From the NCBI GenBank assembly GCA_938033975.1, contig CALHKJ010000004.1, positions 1-8,407 of the forward strand: a DNA stretch of 8,407 bases. The letters run 5' to 3'. The stretch comes from an uncultured Saprospiraceae bacterium (lineage in GTDB: Bacteria; Bacteroidota; Bacteroidia; Chitinophagales; Saprospiraceae). Below, piece after piece: positions 1 to 6,501 of the stretch. The notes under the pieces were generated by a model, which was not told where the DNA came from, searched no databases, and saw nothing but the letters and a program-made list of their open reading frames with translations. Each line of letters opens with the position of its first letter. Positions within the stretch are counted from its first letter, which is position 1. The translations under genes were made by a program, and so were the position numbers.

Positions 1-683
1 AGACTGTTTTCATTTGTTAATTCACTTATCCAATCTGAAGAACCAATCCCCCACAAATTATTAGTAAGGGCATTTTCTTGTGCAGCTCTTATTTCTGCTT
101 GAAAACCAGGTAAAGCTCCGTCTGAAGTGTTTGGTCCATCAACACCGATTCCAAAATCATGTACCAAATGCAAGATTTCTTCAAAAGCAGCATCGCGATG
201 GTCGTAGTTTTGATTTATATACCAAGAACTTCCTTCAACTTGAATTTCATTTTGATATAAAGCTTGTCCATCAACATTAACATTGTTATTCCCATCATCT
301 TGTCCATTAAGTAGTGTCAGAATTGCATTATTCTCTGCCATTTTGTTGGCTACATTTGATTTGTTGTTGCCATACTCAGATCCCGGATAATCTGATAAAA
401 AGTGTTCTAGTATACTTCTACATCTAACAATCTGTTCGTCACTTAAAGCATCCTGTGCAACTATATGAATTGCGCTACCATTTGGTGTGATTACCTTAGT
501 ATATCTATTGAAGTTTTGTTGATATTCAGAACCTAAGCTCTCAGGAATTACATTTGATATATCCAATTCTGGATTTGGTTCTGCTGGATTTTGAATCGGG
601 TTGTCCTTAGAGCACCCAGATATTAGAATAATTAAAATGATTAAAAAAGAAAAATCTAGATATTTACTGATGTTAAAAATCAT
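1..683 (-). CDS. Putative surface lipoprotein with an EExLHxxHD motif; C-terminus cut by left window edge
   Basis: The minus-strand frame is open from the ATG at 683-681 to the window edge, giving 227 visible residues and no stop. An in-frame TAA two codons upstream fixes this ATG as the earliest start. Residues 8-23 form a hydrophobic signal segment ending in the lipobox I-S-G-C (Cys24), so this is an SPII lipoprotein. The next residues, S-K-D-N, resemble the short Lys/Asp-rich export signals that place Bacteroidota lipoproteins on the cell surface. Residues 26-42 are a Pro/Asn/Glu-rich linker. The most striking stretch is around 164-180, with E-E-I-L-H-L-V-H-D followed by F-G-I-G. It looks like a metal-binding helix but is not a canonical HExxH, because Glu replaces the first His. 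I do not recognise the family. A secreted metallopeptidase-like protein is possible but unproven. It is transcribed divergently from the kinase gene, and a terminator-like hairpin lies in its leader. Confidence 0.85.
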   Translation of the reverse strand, partial: MIFNISKYLDFSFLIILIILISGCSKDNPIQNPAEPNPELDISNVIPESLGSEYQQNFNRYTKVITPNGSAIHIVAQDALSDEQIVRCRSILEHFLSDYPGSEYGNNKSNVANKMAENNAILTLLNGQDDGNNNVNVDGQALYQNEIQVEGSSWYINQNYDHRDAAFEEILHLVHDFGIGVDGPNTSDGALPGFQAEIRAAQENALTNNLWGIGSSDWISELTNENS

Positions 684-706
684 GAATTATGAATTTAATT
701 TTTAAT

Positions 707-777
707 AAAAAAAAGCACATACTTTCGTTGATATCCATAATTTATTAAAATTATGTTTCAACTGAAGTATGTGCTTT
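707..777 (-). terminator. Strong intrinsic terminator or attenuator in the leader of the lipoprotein gene
   Basis: Bases 712-724 (AAAGCACATACTT) and 765-777 (AAGTATGTGCTTT) are a perfect 13-bp inverted repeat. Inside it, 727-731 pairs with 758-762 and 736-743 pairs with 748-755 around an ATTA loop, so the hairpin is nearly continuous with two small interruptions. On the minus strand it runs directly into eight T residues (complement of 714-707). On the plus strand it is followed by GTGG, so it reads as a minus-strand terminator. The minus-strand lipoprotein ATG is only 23 bases beyond the T-tract, too close for a full promoter in between. The hairpin therefore either sits in that gene's own leader or ends a separate short minus-strand transcript. 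Confidence 0.75.
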
Positions 778-900
778 GTGGCACAAAATTTTAAGAATCT
801 TTCCCAATTTCTTCTTCAGTGTTAGAAAGAATCTTTATGTTACAATAGTAAAGAATTATATCCTTACAGCTTAAAAACGTTAGGTGAAGTGTTTTATTAT

Positions 901-935
901 TTTGCACAAAAAAAATTTCTAGAAAATTATATTTG
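901..935 (+). promoter_or_regulatory. Predicted Bacteroidota sigma-A promoter for the two-component operon
   Basis: TATATTTG at 928-935 matches the Bacteroidota -7 consensus TAnnTTTG exactly. TTTG at 901-904 fits the -33 element, with a 23-base spacer at the upper end of the accepted range. Transcription would begin near 940, leaving a leader of about 70 bases before the kinase ATG at 1011. The sequence between the two elements, TTGCAC plus eight A residues, recurs near 6431. Confidence 0.6.
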
Positions 936-1010
936 AGCCGTTATCAATTAGCTTACCTCAGCTTGAATTATTAAATAAAAGAAAATAGTCAGGCTTAAGT
1001 TCTAAATGGA

Positions 1011-2006
1011 ATGAAGATAACACAACAACTTATATTCAGAGGATTACTAACTTCTCCAATTATTGCTATTTTGGTTTGTTCTCCTATTTATCTTGTAGTA
1101 GAAAATCCACAAAGAACATTTTTAGAATTATGGTTGGTTTTTACACTTGGGACTATGTTTTGTTGGGGGCTCCAAATACTTCTTTTTTCTTTTTTAAAGA
1201 AAAGAAATTTTAAGAATTGGCAATATCTGATGATTTTATTAACTGTAATTATTGTGATTTTGTATTTCACCAATCCAAGTGCTACGATGAGACAAGATTT
1301 TTTTAAATCTTCATCAATAAAGACTTTTCTTTTGTTTCGATCTGTTTTAACCTTATCTATTAATTTTATCATTTATTTGATTATTGATTTGGTGTATACA
1401 AATGAAAATAAAGTTCAAGTAATTAAGGAAAACGCTGCTCTTAAATATTCAAATTTAGAAAGCAATTATAAATTATTAAAAGATCAAATTAATCCGCACT
1501 TTTTATTTAATGCACTAAATATCTCCAAGTCTTTGATAAAGACCAATCCACAACGTGCGGAAAAGTATGTGATCAAATTGTCTGAGTTTTTAAGGGGTTC
1601 AATAAATAATCAACAGAAATCAATTACATTAAAGAAAGAGTTAGAAAATTGCCAGCAATATATAGATTTACAAAAAGTACGGTTTGAAGATGCATTTACT
1701 TTTACTGTTGATGTTGATGAAAGGACTCTGCGCCGTGAGTTGCCTTTTTATGCTCTAATTACTTTGGCTGAAAATGCATTTAAACATAATTCTTTTTCTG
1801 TGGATGAGCCATTGAATATTTTAATTAAGACCAAGGATGATTATGTGATGGTAAAAAATAGCCTTAAAATAAAAAAAGGGGTAATTTCGACTCACACAGG
1901 GCTATCCAATTTAAGCCAAAGAAGTTTGATGTTATCTAACGAAGATATTGATATAGAAAATGATGGACAGCACTTTTCTGTCAAATTAAAACTGATTGAT
2001 TCATGA
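1011..2006 (+). CDS. LytS/YehU-type membrane sensor histidine kinase
   Basis: The product (331 residues) is the sensor half of a two-component system in the cytoplasmic membrane. Four hydrophobic segments (about 9-30, 40-62, 71-88 and 105-127) form the N-terminal membrane domain, with very little extracytoplasmic sequence. A short linker leads to the PF06580-type kinase core: the phospho-acceptor box D-Q-I-N-P-H-F-L-F-N at 158-167, with His163 as the predicted phosphorylation site, and the N-box E-N-A-F-K-H-N at 254-260. The nucleotide-binding G-box is reduced to T-G-L-S-N (296-300) instead of the usual G-x-G-I-G-L-x-N, so the ATP lid is short. The stop overlaps the regulator start (ATGA), implying translational coupling and a dedicated partner. 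A two-codon ATG-GAA-TGA lies directly upstream in another frame and is ignored. The ligand is unknown; a membrane or hydrophobic cue is a guess based only on the lack of a large sensor domain. Confidence 0.95.
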   Translation: MKITQQLIFRGLLTSPIIAILVCSPIYLVVENPQRTFLELWLVFTLGTMFCWGLQILLFSFLKKRNFKNWQYLMILLTVIIVILYFTNPSATMRQDFFKSSSIKTFLLFRSVLTLSINFIIYLIIDLVYTNENKVQVIKENAALKYSNLESNYKLLKDQINPHFLFNALNISKSLIKTNPQRAEKYVIKLSEFLRGSINNQQKSITLKKELENCQQYIDLQKVRFEDAFTFTVDVDERTLRRELPFYALITLAENAFKHNSFSVDEPLNILIKTKDDYVMVKNSLKIKKGVISTHTGLSNLSQRSLMLSNEDIDIENDGQHFSVKLKLIDS

Positions 2007-2755
2007 GGATATTGATTATTGAAGACGAAAAAATCACCGCAGAAGATTTAGTGCATTCTATCCAAGAAGTGCGTGTAAATTTTGAAGTCGTTAAAACCGT
2101 TTCTTCCGTCAAATCAGCAATTTCATTTTTGAAAACTCGCCCTTTAATAGATTTGATTTTCTCGGATATTCAGTTGACAGATGGCTTAAGTTTTGAAATA
2201 TTTAAAGAGGTAGAGATGCAAGTTCCTGTTATTTTTTGCACAGCATATGATGAGTATGCTTTAAGTGCTTTTGAGACTAATGGAATAGCTTATTTATTAA
2301 AGCCTTTTACAGTTGAAGCCATAGAAAAGGCCATCCAAAAATTTGAAAAACTTACCCACCAAAAAGATGACAAACTCACTAGACTAATAGAATTTATGGA
2401 GCACAATGTTCAAAAGACCAGTCCATCTATTTTAATCCATCAAGGTGAAAAAATCATTCCAGTAAATTTTGATAATATTGCCTTACTTTATCTTAAAAAT
2501 AGGGTGGTCAAAGTACATACTTTTAATAAGCATATTTATAGTGCTTCAGAAACTTTAGAAGAATTGAACAATATTCAATTTCCTGATTTTTTTAGAGCCA
2601 ATCGCCAATGCCTTATTCATAGGAATGCCATTAAAAGTGCAGCTAAGTATTTTAACCGAAGATTGGCGCTACATTTAAATTTCCCTTTTGAAGAAAAAAT
2701 AGTAATTAGCAAAGAAAAAGCCCCTGCTTTCTTGGATTGGTTGACCAAAAAATAA
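2003..2755 (+). CDS. LytTR-family response regulator
   Basis: A 250-residue DNA-binding regulator, partner of the kinase with which it overlaps by four bases. The receiver domain (about 1-115) is complete: acidic pocket E7/D8, phospho-acceptor D55 in F-S-D-I-Q, T80 in C-T-A-Y-D and K100 in L-K-P-F. After a linker at 116-140 comes a LytTR output domain (about 142-247), recognised by the block F-F-R-A-N-R-Q-C-L-I-H-R-N at 196-208, a Bacteroidota-typical version of the FxRxHRS signature. LytTR proteins bind two direct repeats about two helical turns apart, usually just upstream of the -35 region. Such a repeat pair lies only 20 bp after this gene, so the DJ-1/PfpI-sulfatase operon is the obvious target. 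No clear terminator separates this gene from the next, so read-through is possible. Confidence 0.96.
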   Translation: MRILIIEDEKITAEDLVHSIQEVRVNFEVVKTVSSVKSAISFLKTRPLIDLIFSDIQLTDGLSFEIFKEVEMQVPVIFCTAYDEYALSAFETNGIAYLLKPFTVEAIEKAIQKFEKLTHQKDDKLTRLIEFMEHNVQKTSPSILIHQGEKIIPVNFDNIALLYLKNRVVKVHTFNKHIYSASETLEELNNIQFPDFFRANRQCLIHRNAIKSAAKYFNRRLALHLNFPFEEKIVISKEKAPAFLDWLTKK

Positions 2756-2775
2756 TAAATACTTCCTACCTCTCA

Positions 2776-2806
2776 TTGTCAGCTTAATCTAGCTTTTTGT
2801 CAGCTT
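2776..2806 (+). promoter_or_regulatory. Candidate LytTR operator: two direct repeats 21 bp apart
   Basis: TTGTCAGCTT occurs at 2776-2785 and again at 2797-2806. Start-to-start distance is exactly 21 bp, so both copies face the same side of the helix. The similarity continues downstream of each copy (CTA at 2789-2791 and at 2810-2812). Paired direct repeats with this phasing are the known layout of LytTR-family binding sites, such as those of AgrA. They lie between the LytTR regulator gene and the operon it most likely controls. Confidence 0.65.
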
Positions 2807-2843
2807 CGGCTAAATTTTAAACCTTAATTTTTTGTCTATTCTT

Positions 2844-2851
2844 TTCCTTTG
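2844..2851 (+). promoter_or_regulatory. Possible -7 element of the regulated promoter for the DJ-1/PfpI-sulfatase operon
   Basis: TTCCTTTG differs from the TAnnTTTG consensus at one fixed position. No TTTG lies at the proper distance upstream; the only nearby one (2831-2834) is 9 bases away. A missing -33 element is what a promoter depending on an activator would show, and the LytTR repeats end 37 bases upstream, leaving room for polymerase next to the second repeat. An 8-bp inverted repeat (TTCCTACC at 2763-2770, GGTAGGAA at 2853-2860) brackets the whole region. If used, this promoter gives a leader of roughly 155-160 bases in which I see no clear structure. Confidence 0.3.
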
Positions 2852-3016
2852 TGGTAGGAAAGAAAATTAATAAGGCTCCGCAGCAAAAAGAAACGATAAT
2901 CAATTAGAAATTATTACCAAAGTTGGATGGACTATCAATCCCATAAGCTTGATTAAGGATAAGTATAGTTAACATTAAATCTTAGGGAATAGATCATTAT
3001 TCAAATCAGAAATAAT

Positions 3017-3871
3017 ATGAAAAAAAAGATCATGAAAATTTTAGCTGTTCTTTTAGTTGTTGTCATCGTCCTTTTACTCTTATCCCCTAAAATTCTCAAT
3101 TGGATGGGTTTTCATCCTAAATTTGATGGCAGTCAATCTTATGACTTGAAAGGCAAGCGAGCTTTGGTTGTTACAACAAGTCATGGCATACTCAACAAAC
3201 CAGGAGAAACTACAGGAAAGCCAACTGGTGTTTTTGGATCAGAGATGACTGTACCTTATTATGAATTCTTAGATGCCAATATGCAAGTGGATCTGGCAAG
3301 TATTAAAGGCGGAGAAATTCCAATTGACCCACAGTCTTTTTACTACATGATAAAAGATGATTCAGATAAAAGATACTTGAAAGATGATGAATTTCAGCAA
3401 AAGGTAAAGACATCATTGCCTATAGCAGACGTTGATTTTAAAGAATATGATTTCGTGTTTTTTGCTGGTGGTTGGGGTGCTGCTTACGATATGGGTCAAT
3501 CAGAACTATTGGCAGAAAAAATAAGTGATGCCTATTATGCGGAATCGCCAATATTTGGAAGTGTATGTCATGGTGCTCTAGCATTTATTCAAGCAAAAGA
3601 CACCATAGGCAATTTGTTGATAAAGGGTCGAACAATGACCGGAGTGACGCATGATCAACTAGCCCAGTTGAATATCGAATTTACACCGCTGCATCCAGAA
3701 GAGGAATTGAAAAAAGCTGGAGCTAACTTTAAAGCCAATCACCACTCTCTAAGTGACTTTTTTGCAACTATTACGGTAGTAGATCATGAAGAACGTTTTG
3801 TTACTGGACAAAATCAAAATTCTGGGCATGAAACTGCTCAAAAGATGATGGAAATTTTGTCAAAGAAATAA
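3017..3871 (+). CDS. Membrane-anchored DJ-1/PfpI (Hsp31-like) family protein
   Basis: A 284-residue protein of the DJ-1/PfpI class I glutamine amidotransferase-like superfamily, whose members include glyoxalase III/deglycase-type enzymes, chaperones and peptidase-like proteins. Residues 8-22 are an uninterrupted hydrophobic segment after M-K-K-K-I-M-K, which reads as an uncleaved inner-membrane anchor, so the enzyme domain (about 45-284) would face the periplasm. The nucleophile elbow is G-S-V-C-H-G-A at 181-187, with Cys184 followed by His185. The acidic partner is probably Glu76 in G-S-E-M-T-V-P-Y, matching the Glu that lies before a conserved Pro-Tyr in Hsp31-like proteins. F-A-G-G-W-G-A at 149-155 is the oxyanion-side glycine loop, and T-G-Q-N-Q-N-S-G at 263-270 matches the conserved C-terminal T-G-Q-N-P block. 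Most relatives are cytosolic, so the anchor is unusual. First gene of the sulfatase operon, four bases before the next ATG. Confidence 0.92.
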   Translation: MKKKIMKILAVLLVVVIVLLLLSPKILNWMGFHPKFDGSQSYDLKGKRALVVTTSHGILNKPGETTGKPTGVFGSEMTVPYYEFLDANMQVDLASIKGGEIPIDPQSFYYMIKDDSDKRYLKDDEFQQKVKTSLPIADVDFKEYDFVFFAGGWGAAYDMGQSELLAEKISDAYYAESPIFGSVCHGALAFIQAKDTIGNLLIKGRTMTGVTHDQLAQLNIEFTPLHPEEELKKAGANFKANHHSLSDFFATITVVDHEERFVTGQNQNSGHETAQKMMEILSKK

Positions 3872-3875
3872 CAAT

Positions 3876-5636
3876 ATGAAAATTCAATCATTGTTGACCA
3901 TACTTTTGATTTTATTCAGTTTTCAGGCTAGGTCACAAACAGAAGCTAATCCCAATATTGTCATACTTCTCGTTGATGATTCTGGACTGATGGATTTTGG
4001 AAGTTTTGGAGGTGAAGCTCGTACACCTAATATTGATCAACTTGCAAACCAAGGTATGATGTTTACAAATTTTCATGCCTCTCCAGTTTGTTCTCCTTCA
4101 AGAGCGATGCTAATAACTGGAACAGATAGCCATTTAACAGGAGTTGCCAATTTACCAGAGATGCTACCAAGTGGATATGAAAATGAACCAGGCTATGGAG
4201 GAGTTTTGAATAATCGGGTGCAAACAATTGCTACTCGCTTGAAGGAAATTGGCTATAATACTTATGTCTCTGGAAAGTGGCATTTAGGGCATGATGAAAA
4301 TACATTGCCTCCAGCTAGAGGATTTGACCGATCATTTATCTTAGGCGCCTCTGGTGCAGATAACTACGAAGCCAAAGGTTATCTACCAATGAAGCCTACA
4401 GCACAATGGTATGCTGATGGTAAAAAGATTGATTTGCCTGAGGACTTCTATTCTTCAAAAGATTATATCGAACAAACGATTGGATTTCATGAATTAGAAC
4501 AAAATCAAGAGGCCCCATTTTTCTCTTTCATTTCTTTCCAAGCAATTCATGCGCCCATTCAGGCTCCAAAAAGATTTGTTGAACCATACCTTGATGTGTA
4601 TAAAGAAGGATGGGATGTTTTGAGACATAAGCGATTCAAGAAAGCAAAAGAAATGGGAATCATTCCTGCTACCGCAGAGATAAATGCTATGTTTCCTCAA
4701 TTTAAAAAATGGGATGAGCTAACACAAAAGGAAAAAGACAGTTATGCAACTGACATGGCTGTAACTGCAGGAATGCTTGAAGCAATGGATTATTATGTTG
4801 GGAAGTATATCCAATATCTAAAAGAAAAAGGACTTTACGATAATACAATATTTGTTGTTACTTCTGATAATGGACCTGATGGGGGAGACTTTAAAGGAAG
4901 TGCAATAATGAAAAAATGGCAAGAGAACCATGGTTACCATGCCGATATAAAGAGAGCAGGAGAGAAAGGATATTTTGGTGCGGTAGGACCTGAATTTGCT
5001 TTAGCATTAGCTTCTCCATTTTCATTTTTTAAATACTATACAGGTGAGGGTGGAGTACGTACACCTTTAATTATCTCAGGTAAAAATATTCCAAGCGGTC
5101 AACAGACAAATTCGTTTTGTTTCATCACCGATCTCGTTCCTACTATTTTAGAACTGGTAGGCAAAGAACCTAGGAGTAATAAATTATATGCTCCAATAAC
5201 TGGTAAAAGTTTGTTACCACACATGAAGGATTTGATAAAACCTGTCTATGATGAAAGTGAGGGAGTCGGTTTGGAAGTTGCCAATAGTTCTGCCTATTAT
5301 AAAGGAGATTTCAAAATTGTAAAAAACAATATTCCTTTAGGTGATAATAAATGGTATTTGTACAATCTGAAAAGTGATCCAGGAGAAACAAAAGATTTGG
5401 CGAAAGCCTTGCCTGAAAAATTTAATGAACTTAAAAATGACTATGATGAATATGCCAAATCAGTTGGTGTAATAGAAATGGAAGAAGGCTATTCAGCAGA
5501 AGGAGAAGTTGGTCGAAAATCTATGATAAAAATATTGAGCAACAATGCTGTATATATCTTGGGTTTATTTGTTTTCATTATAGCTTTATTTTGGTTTTGG
5601 AGAAGGAGAAGGAACTTTAATGGAACTACAAACTGA
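3876..5636 (+). CDS. Formylglycine-dependent sulfatase (arylsulfatase-like) with C-terminal membrane anchor
   Basis: A 586-residue alkaline-phosphatase-superfamily sulfatase that hydrolyses sulfate esters outside the cytoplasm. A signal peptide spans 1-20 (cleavage likely before Gln21). Metal ligands are D34/D35 in L-V-D-D-S and D331/N332 in T-S-D-N-G. C-S-P-S-R-A-M-L-I-T-G at 72-82 is the sulfatase signature; Cys72 would be converted to formylglycine. S-G-K-W-H-L-G at 132-138 gives catalytic Lys134 and His136, and His225 lies in Q-A-I-H-A-P. The text around the signature (H-A-S-P-V before it, T-D-S-H after it) resembles Pseudomonas-type arylsulfatases (SulfAtlas S1_4 style), but the substrate cannot be named. 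All active-site residues looked for are present. The odd feature is the tail: a hydrophobic helix at about 556-575 followed by four arginines and a short polar end, a stop-transfer anchor that would hold the enzyme in the inner membrane facing the periplasm. No maturation enzyme lies in the window. Confidence 0.95.
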   Translation: MKIQSLLTILLILFSFQARSQTEANPNIVILLVDDSGLMDFGSFGGEARTPNIDQLANQGMMFTNFHASPVCSPSRAMLITGTDSHLTGVANLPEMLPSGYENEPGYGGVLNNRVQTIATRLKEIGYNTYVSGKWHLGHDENTLPPARGFDRSFILGASGADNYEAKGYLPMKPTAQWYADGKKIDLPEDFYSSKDYIEQTIGFHELEQNQEAPFFSFISFQAIHAPIQAPKRFVEPYLDVYKEGWDVLRHKRFKKAKEMGIIPATAEINAMFPQFKKWDELTQKEKDSYATDMAVTAGMLEAMDYYVGKYIQYLKEKGLYDNTIFVVTSDNGPDGGDFKGSAIMKKWQENHGYHADIKRAGEKGYFGAVGPEFALALASPFSFFKYYTGEGGVRTPLIISGKNIPSGQQTNSFCFITDLVPTILELVGKEPRSNKLYAPITGKSLLPHMKDLIKPVYDESEGVGLEVANSSAYYKGDFKIVKNNIPLGDNKWYLYNLKSDPGETKDLAKALPEKFNELKNDYDEYAKSVGVIEMEEGYSAEGEVGRKSMIKILSNNAVYILGLFVFIIALFWFWRRRRNFNGTTN

Positions 5637-5679
5637 CATAAACCAGATGTATCAAAAATCTATTTGCAAAATATTAAAT

Positions 5680-6423
5680 ATGAGCTTATTTAATAAAATT
5701 TTTGTCGGTGTTTCACTCGCAATTTTAGTAATAGGGTGTGGAAACAAAACTGATTTTTCTGACCGAATTCTTGCTGTAGAAAAGTCGCAGTTTATAAAGC
5801 ATGCTGACGATTGGAGAAATCTTCGTTACGGAGAAATAATTCCTGTATTTAAGAATAAAGCTCAACTCCATGTGGAAGTGTACAACTCTGTAACATGTAA
5901 TGAACTTCCTCAAGAACAATGGGAAAAACTTAATGCAAAGAAAATGGCGGAAACCTATGACGCTAAAACAGTCATTCTAAATGGACCTCGTTACTGGTTG
6001 ATCAACAAAATGGAAGGACGAGGTAAAACATCAGAAGGAAAGGTGGTCAATTTTGGTGGTATTGAAATGAGATTAGTAGCAACATTAAATTCTAATATTT
6101 TTAGTGGTACTGTTGGTGATAAACTTTATACTGAAAATGAAGTCAAAAGAGAAACGACTTACCACTATTACAAAGACAATATGGTTTATGAATTGACCTC
6201 GCCAAAAGGCAAAATTTATAGAATGCAATCCTACACCACGATGAAAGATCCAACATTGACAATCGATAAATTAGAAAATCTTGGCAATAGCTTAGATTTG
6301 CCAAAAGGCTGGTCTTATGAGGCTAAAATATTGAAAGAAAATTCCATAATGGCAGCTAATGGCGTAGCGTATGTTATCAATGATGAATTGGGAAATAGCT
6401 ATCAAAGAATTTTACAAAAGTAA
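5680..6423 (+). CDS. Lipoprotein of unknown function, distant homologue of the lipoprotein at 7104
   Basis: Two starts are possible. The ATG at 5620 overlaps the sulfatase gene and has a purine-rich AAGGA six bases upstream, but those bases encode the sulfatase Arg tail, and this start puts 20 extra residues before the signal peptide. I prefer the ATG at 5680: it gives a compact signal M-S-L-F-N-K followed by a hydrophobic core and lipobox V-I-G-C (Cys20), and Bacteroidota rely little on Shine-Dalgarno sequences. The mature protein (about 228 residues) has no family I recognise. It shares spaced motifs with the later lipoprotein: N-x-L-P-x-x-x-W-x-x-L (74-84), R-Y-W-L (104-107), Y-E-L followed by K-G-K-I-Y-R-M (160-172), D-L-P-K-G-W (206-211 counted from the long form's shift, near 196-201 here) and D-E-L-G-N-S-Y near the C-terminus. 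Position between a sulfatase and a barrel protein suggests a cell-envelope role, possibly substrate binding (inference). Confidence 0.85.
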   Translation: MSLFNKIFVGVSLAILVIGCGNKTDFSDRILAVEKSQFIKHADDWRNLRYGEIIPVFKNKAQLHVEVYNSVTCNELPQEQWEKLNAKKMAETYDAKTVILNGPRYWLINKMEGRGKTSEGKVVNFGGIEMRLVATLNSNIFSGTVGDKLYTENEVKRETTYHYYKDNMVYELTSPKGKIYRMQSYTTMKDPTLTIDKLENLGNSLDLPKGWSYEAKILKENSIMAANGVAYVINDELGNSYQRILQK

Positions 6424-6430
6424 GAAGGGA

Positions 6431-6468
6431 TTGCACAAAAAAAATAAAGATTCACTTGAAAATTATAT
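6431..6468 (+). promoter_or_regulatory. AT-rich element sharing two words with the kinase promoter
   Basis: Within the 78-bp gap before the barrel gene, the 15-mer TTGCAC-A8-T (6431-6445) and the 11-mer GAAAATTATAT (6458-6468) both match the kinase promoter region exactly (902-916 and 922-932), in the same order and orientation. Spacing differs: 12 bases here against 5 there. Here the second word continues as AAAAC rather than TTTG, so no full -7 element is present. It could be an internal promoter remnant or a shared binding site. Confidence 0.35.
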
Positions 6469-6501
6469 AAAACTAAAAGTCGAAAAACTTAAAATACTTT
6501 C

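Larger units (their letters stand above)
684..1010. other. Divergent intergenic region (327 bp)
   Basis: No convincing coding frame is present. It holds a minus-strand intrinsic terminator near the lipoprotein gene (707-777) and a Bacteroidota-type plus-strand promoter near the kinase gene (901-935). Between them, the 10-mer AAGAATCTTT occurs twice (793-802 and 827-836) with unknown meaning. I found no good TAnnTTTG promoter for the minus strand; the best partial matches (for example TACTATTG, the complement of 843-850) lack a suitable upstream TTTG. Confidence 0.7.

Noticed and set aside
80..280. Plus-strand 66-residue open frame
   Set aside because: It is antisense to the lipoprotein gene, which has a clear signal peptide and lipobox; the frame lacks any protein-like feature.
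712..777. Palindrome as a miniature transposable element
   Set aside because: No target-site duplication is visible at its borders and the T-tract fits a terminator better; a genome-wide copy search would be needed to revive the idea.
2801..2819. Mini-hairpin AGC-TTCG-GCT before AAATTTT as a terminator of the two-component operon
   Set aside because: Only three base pairs in the stem and no continuous T-run.
2763..2860. 8-bp inverted repeat TTCCTACC / GGTAGGAA around the LytTR repeats
   Set aside because: Arms are short and 82 bases apart; it could be chance and adds little beyond the direct repeats.
2937..2966. Nine-codon open frame in the leader of the DJ-1/PfpI gene
   Set aside because: No ribosome-binding context or regulatory codon pattern, and frames this short are expected by chance.
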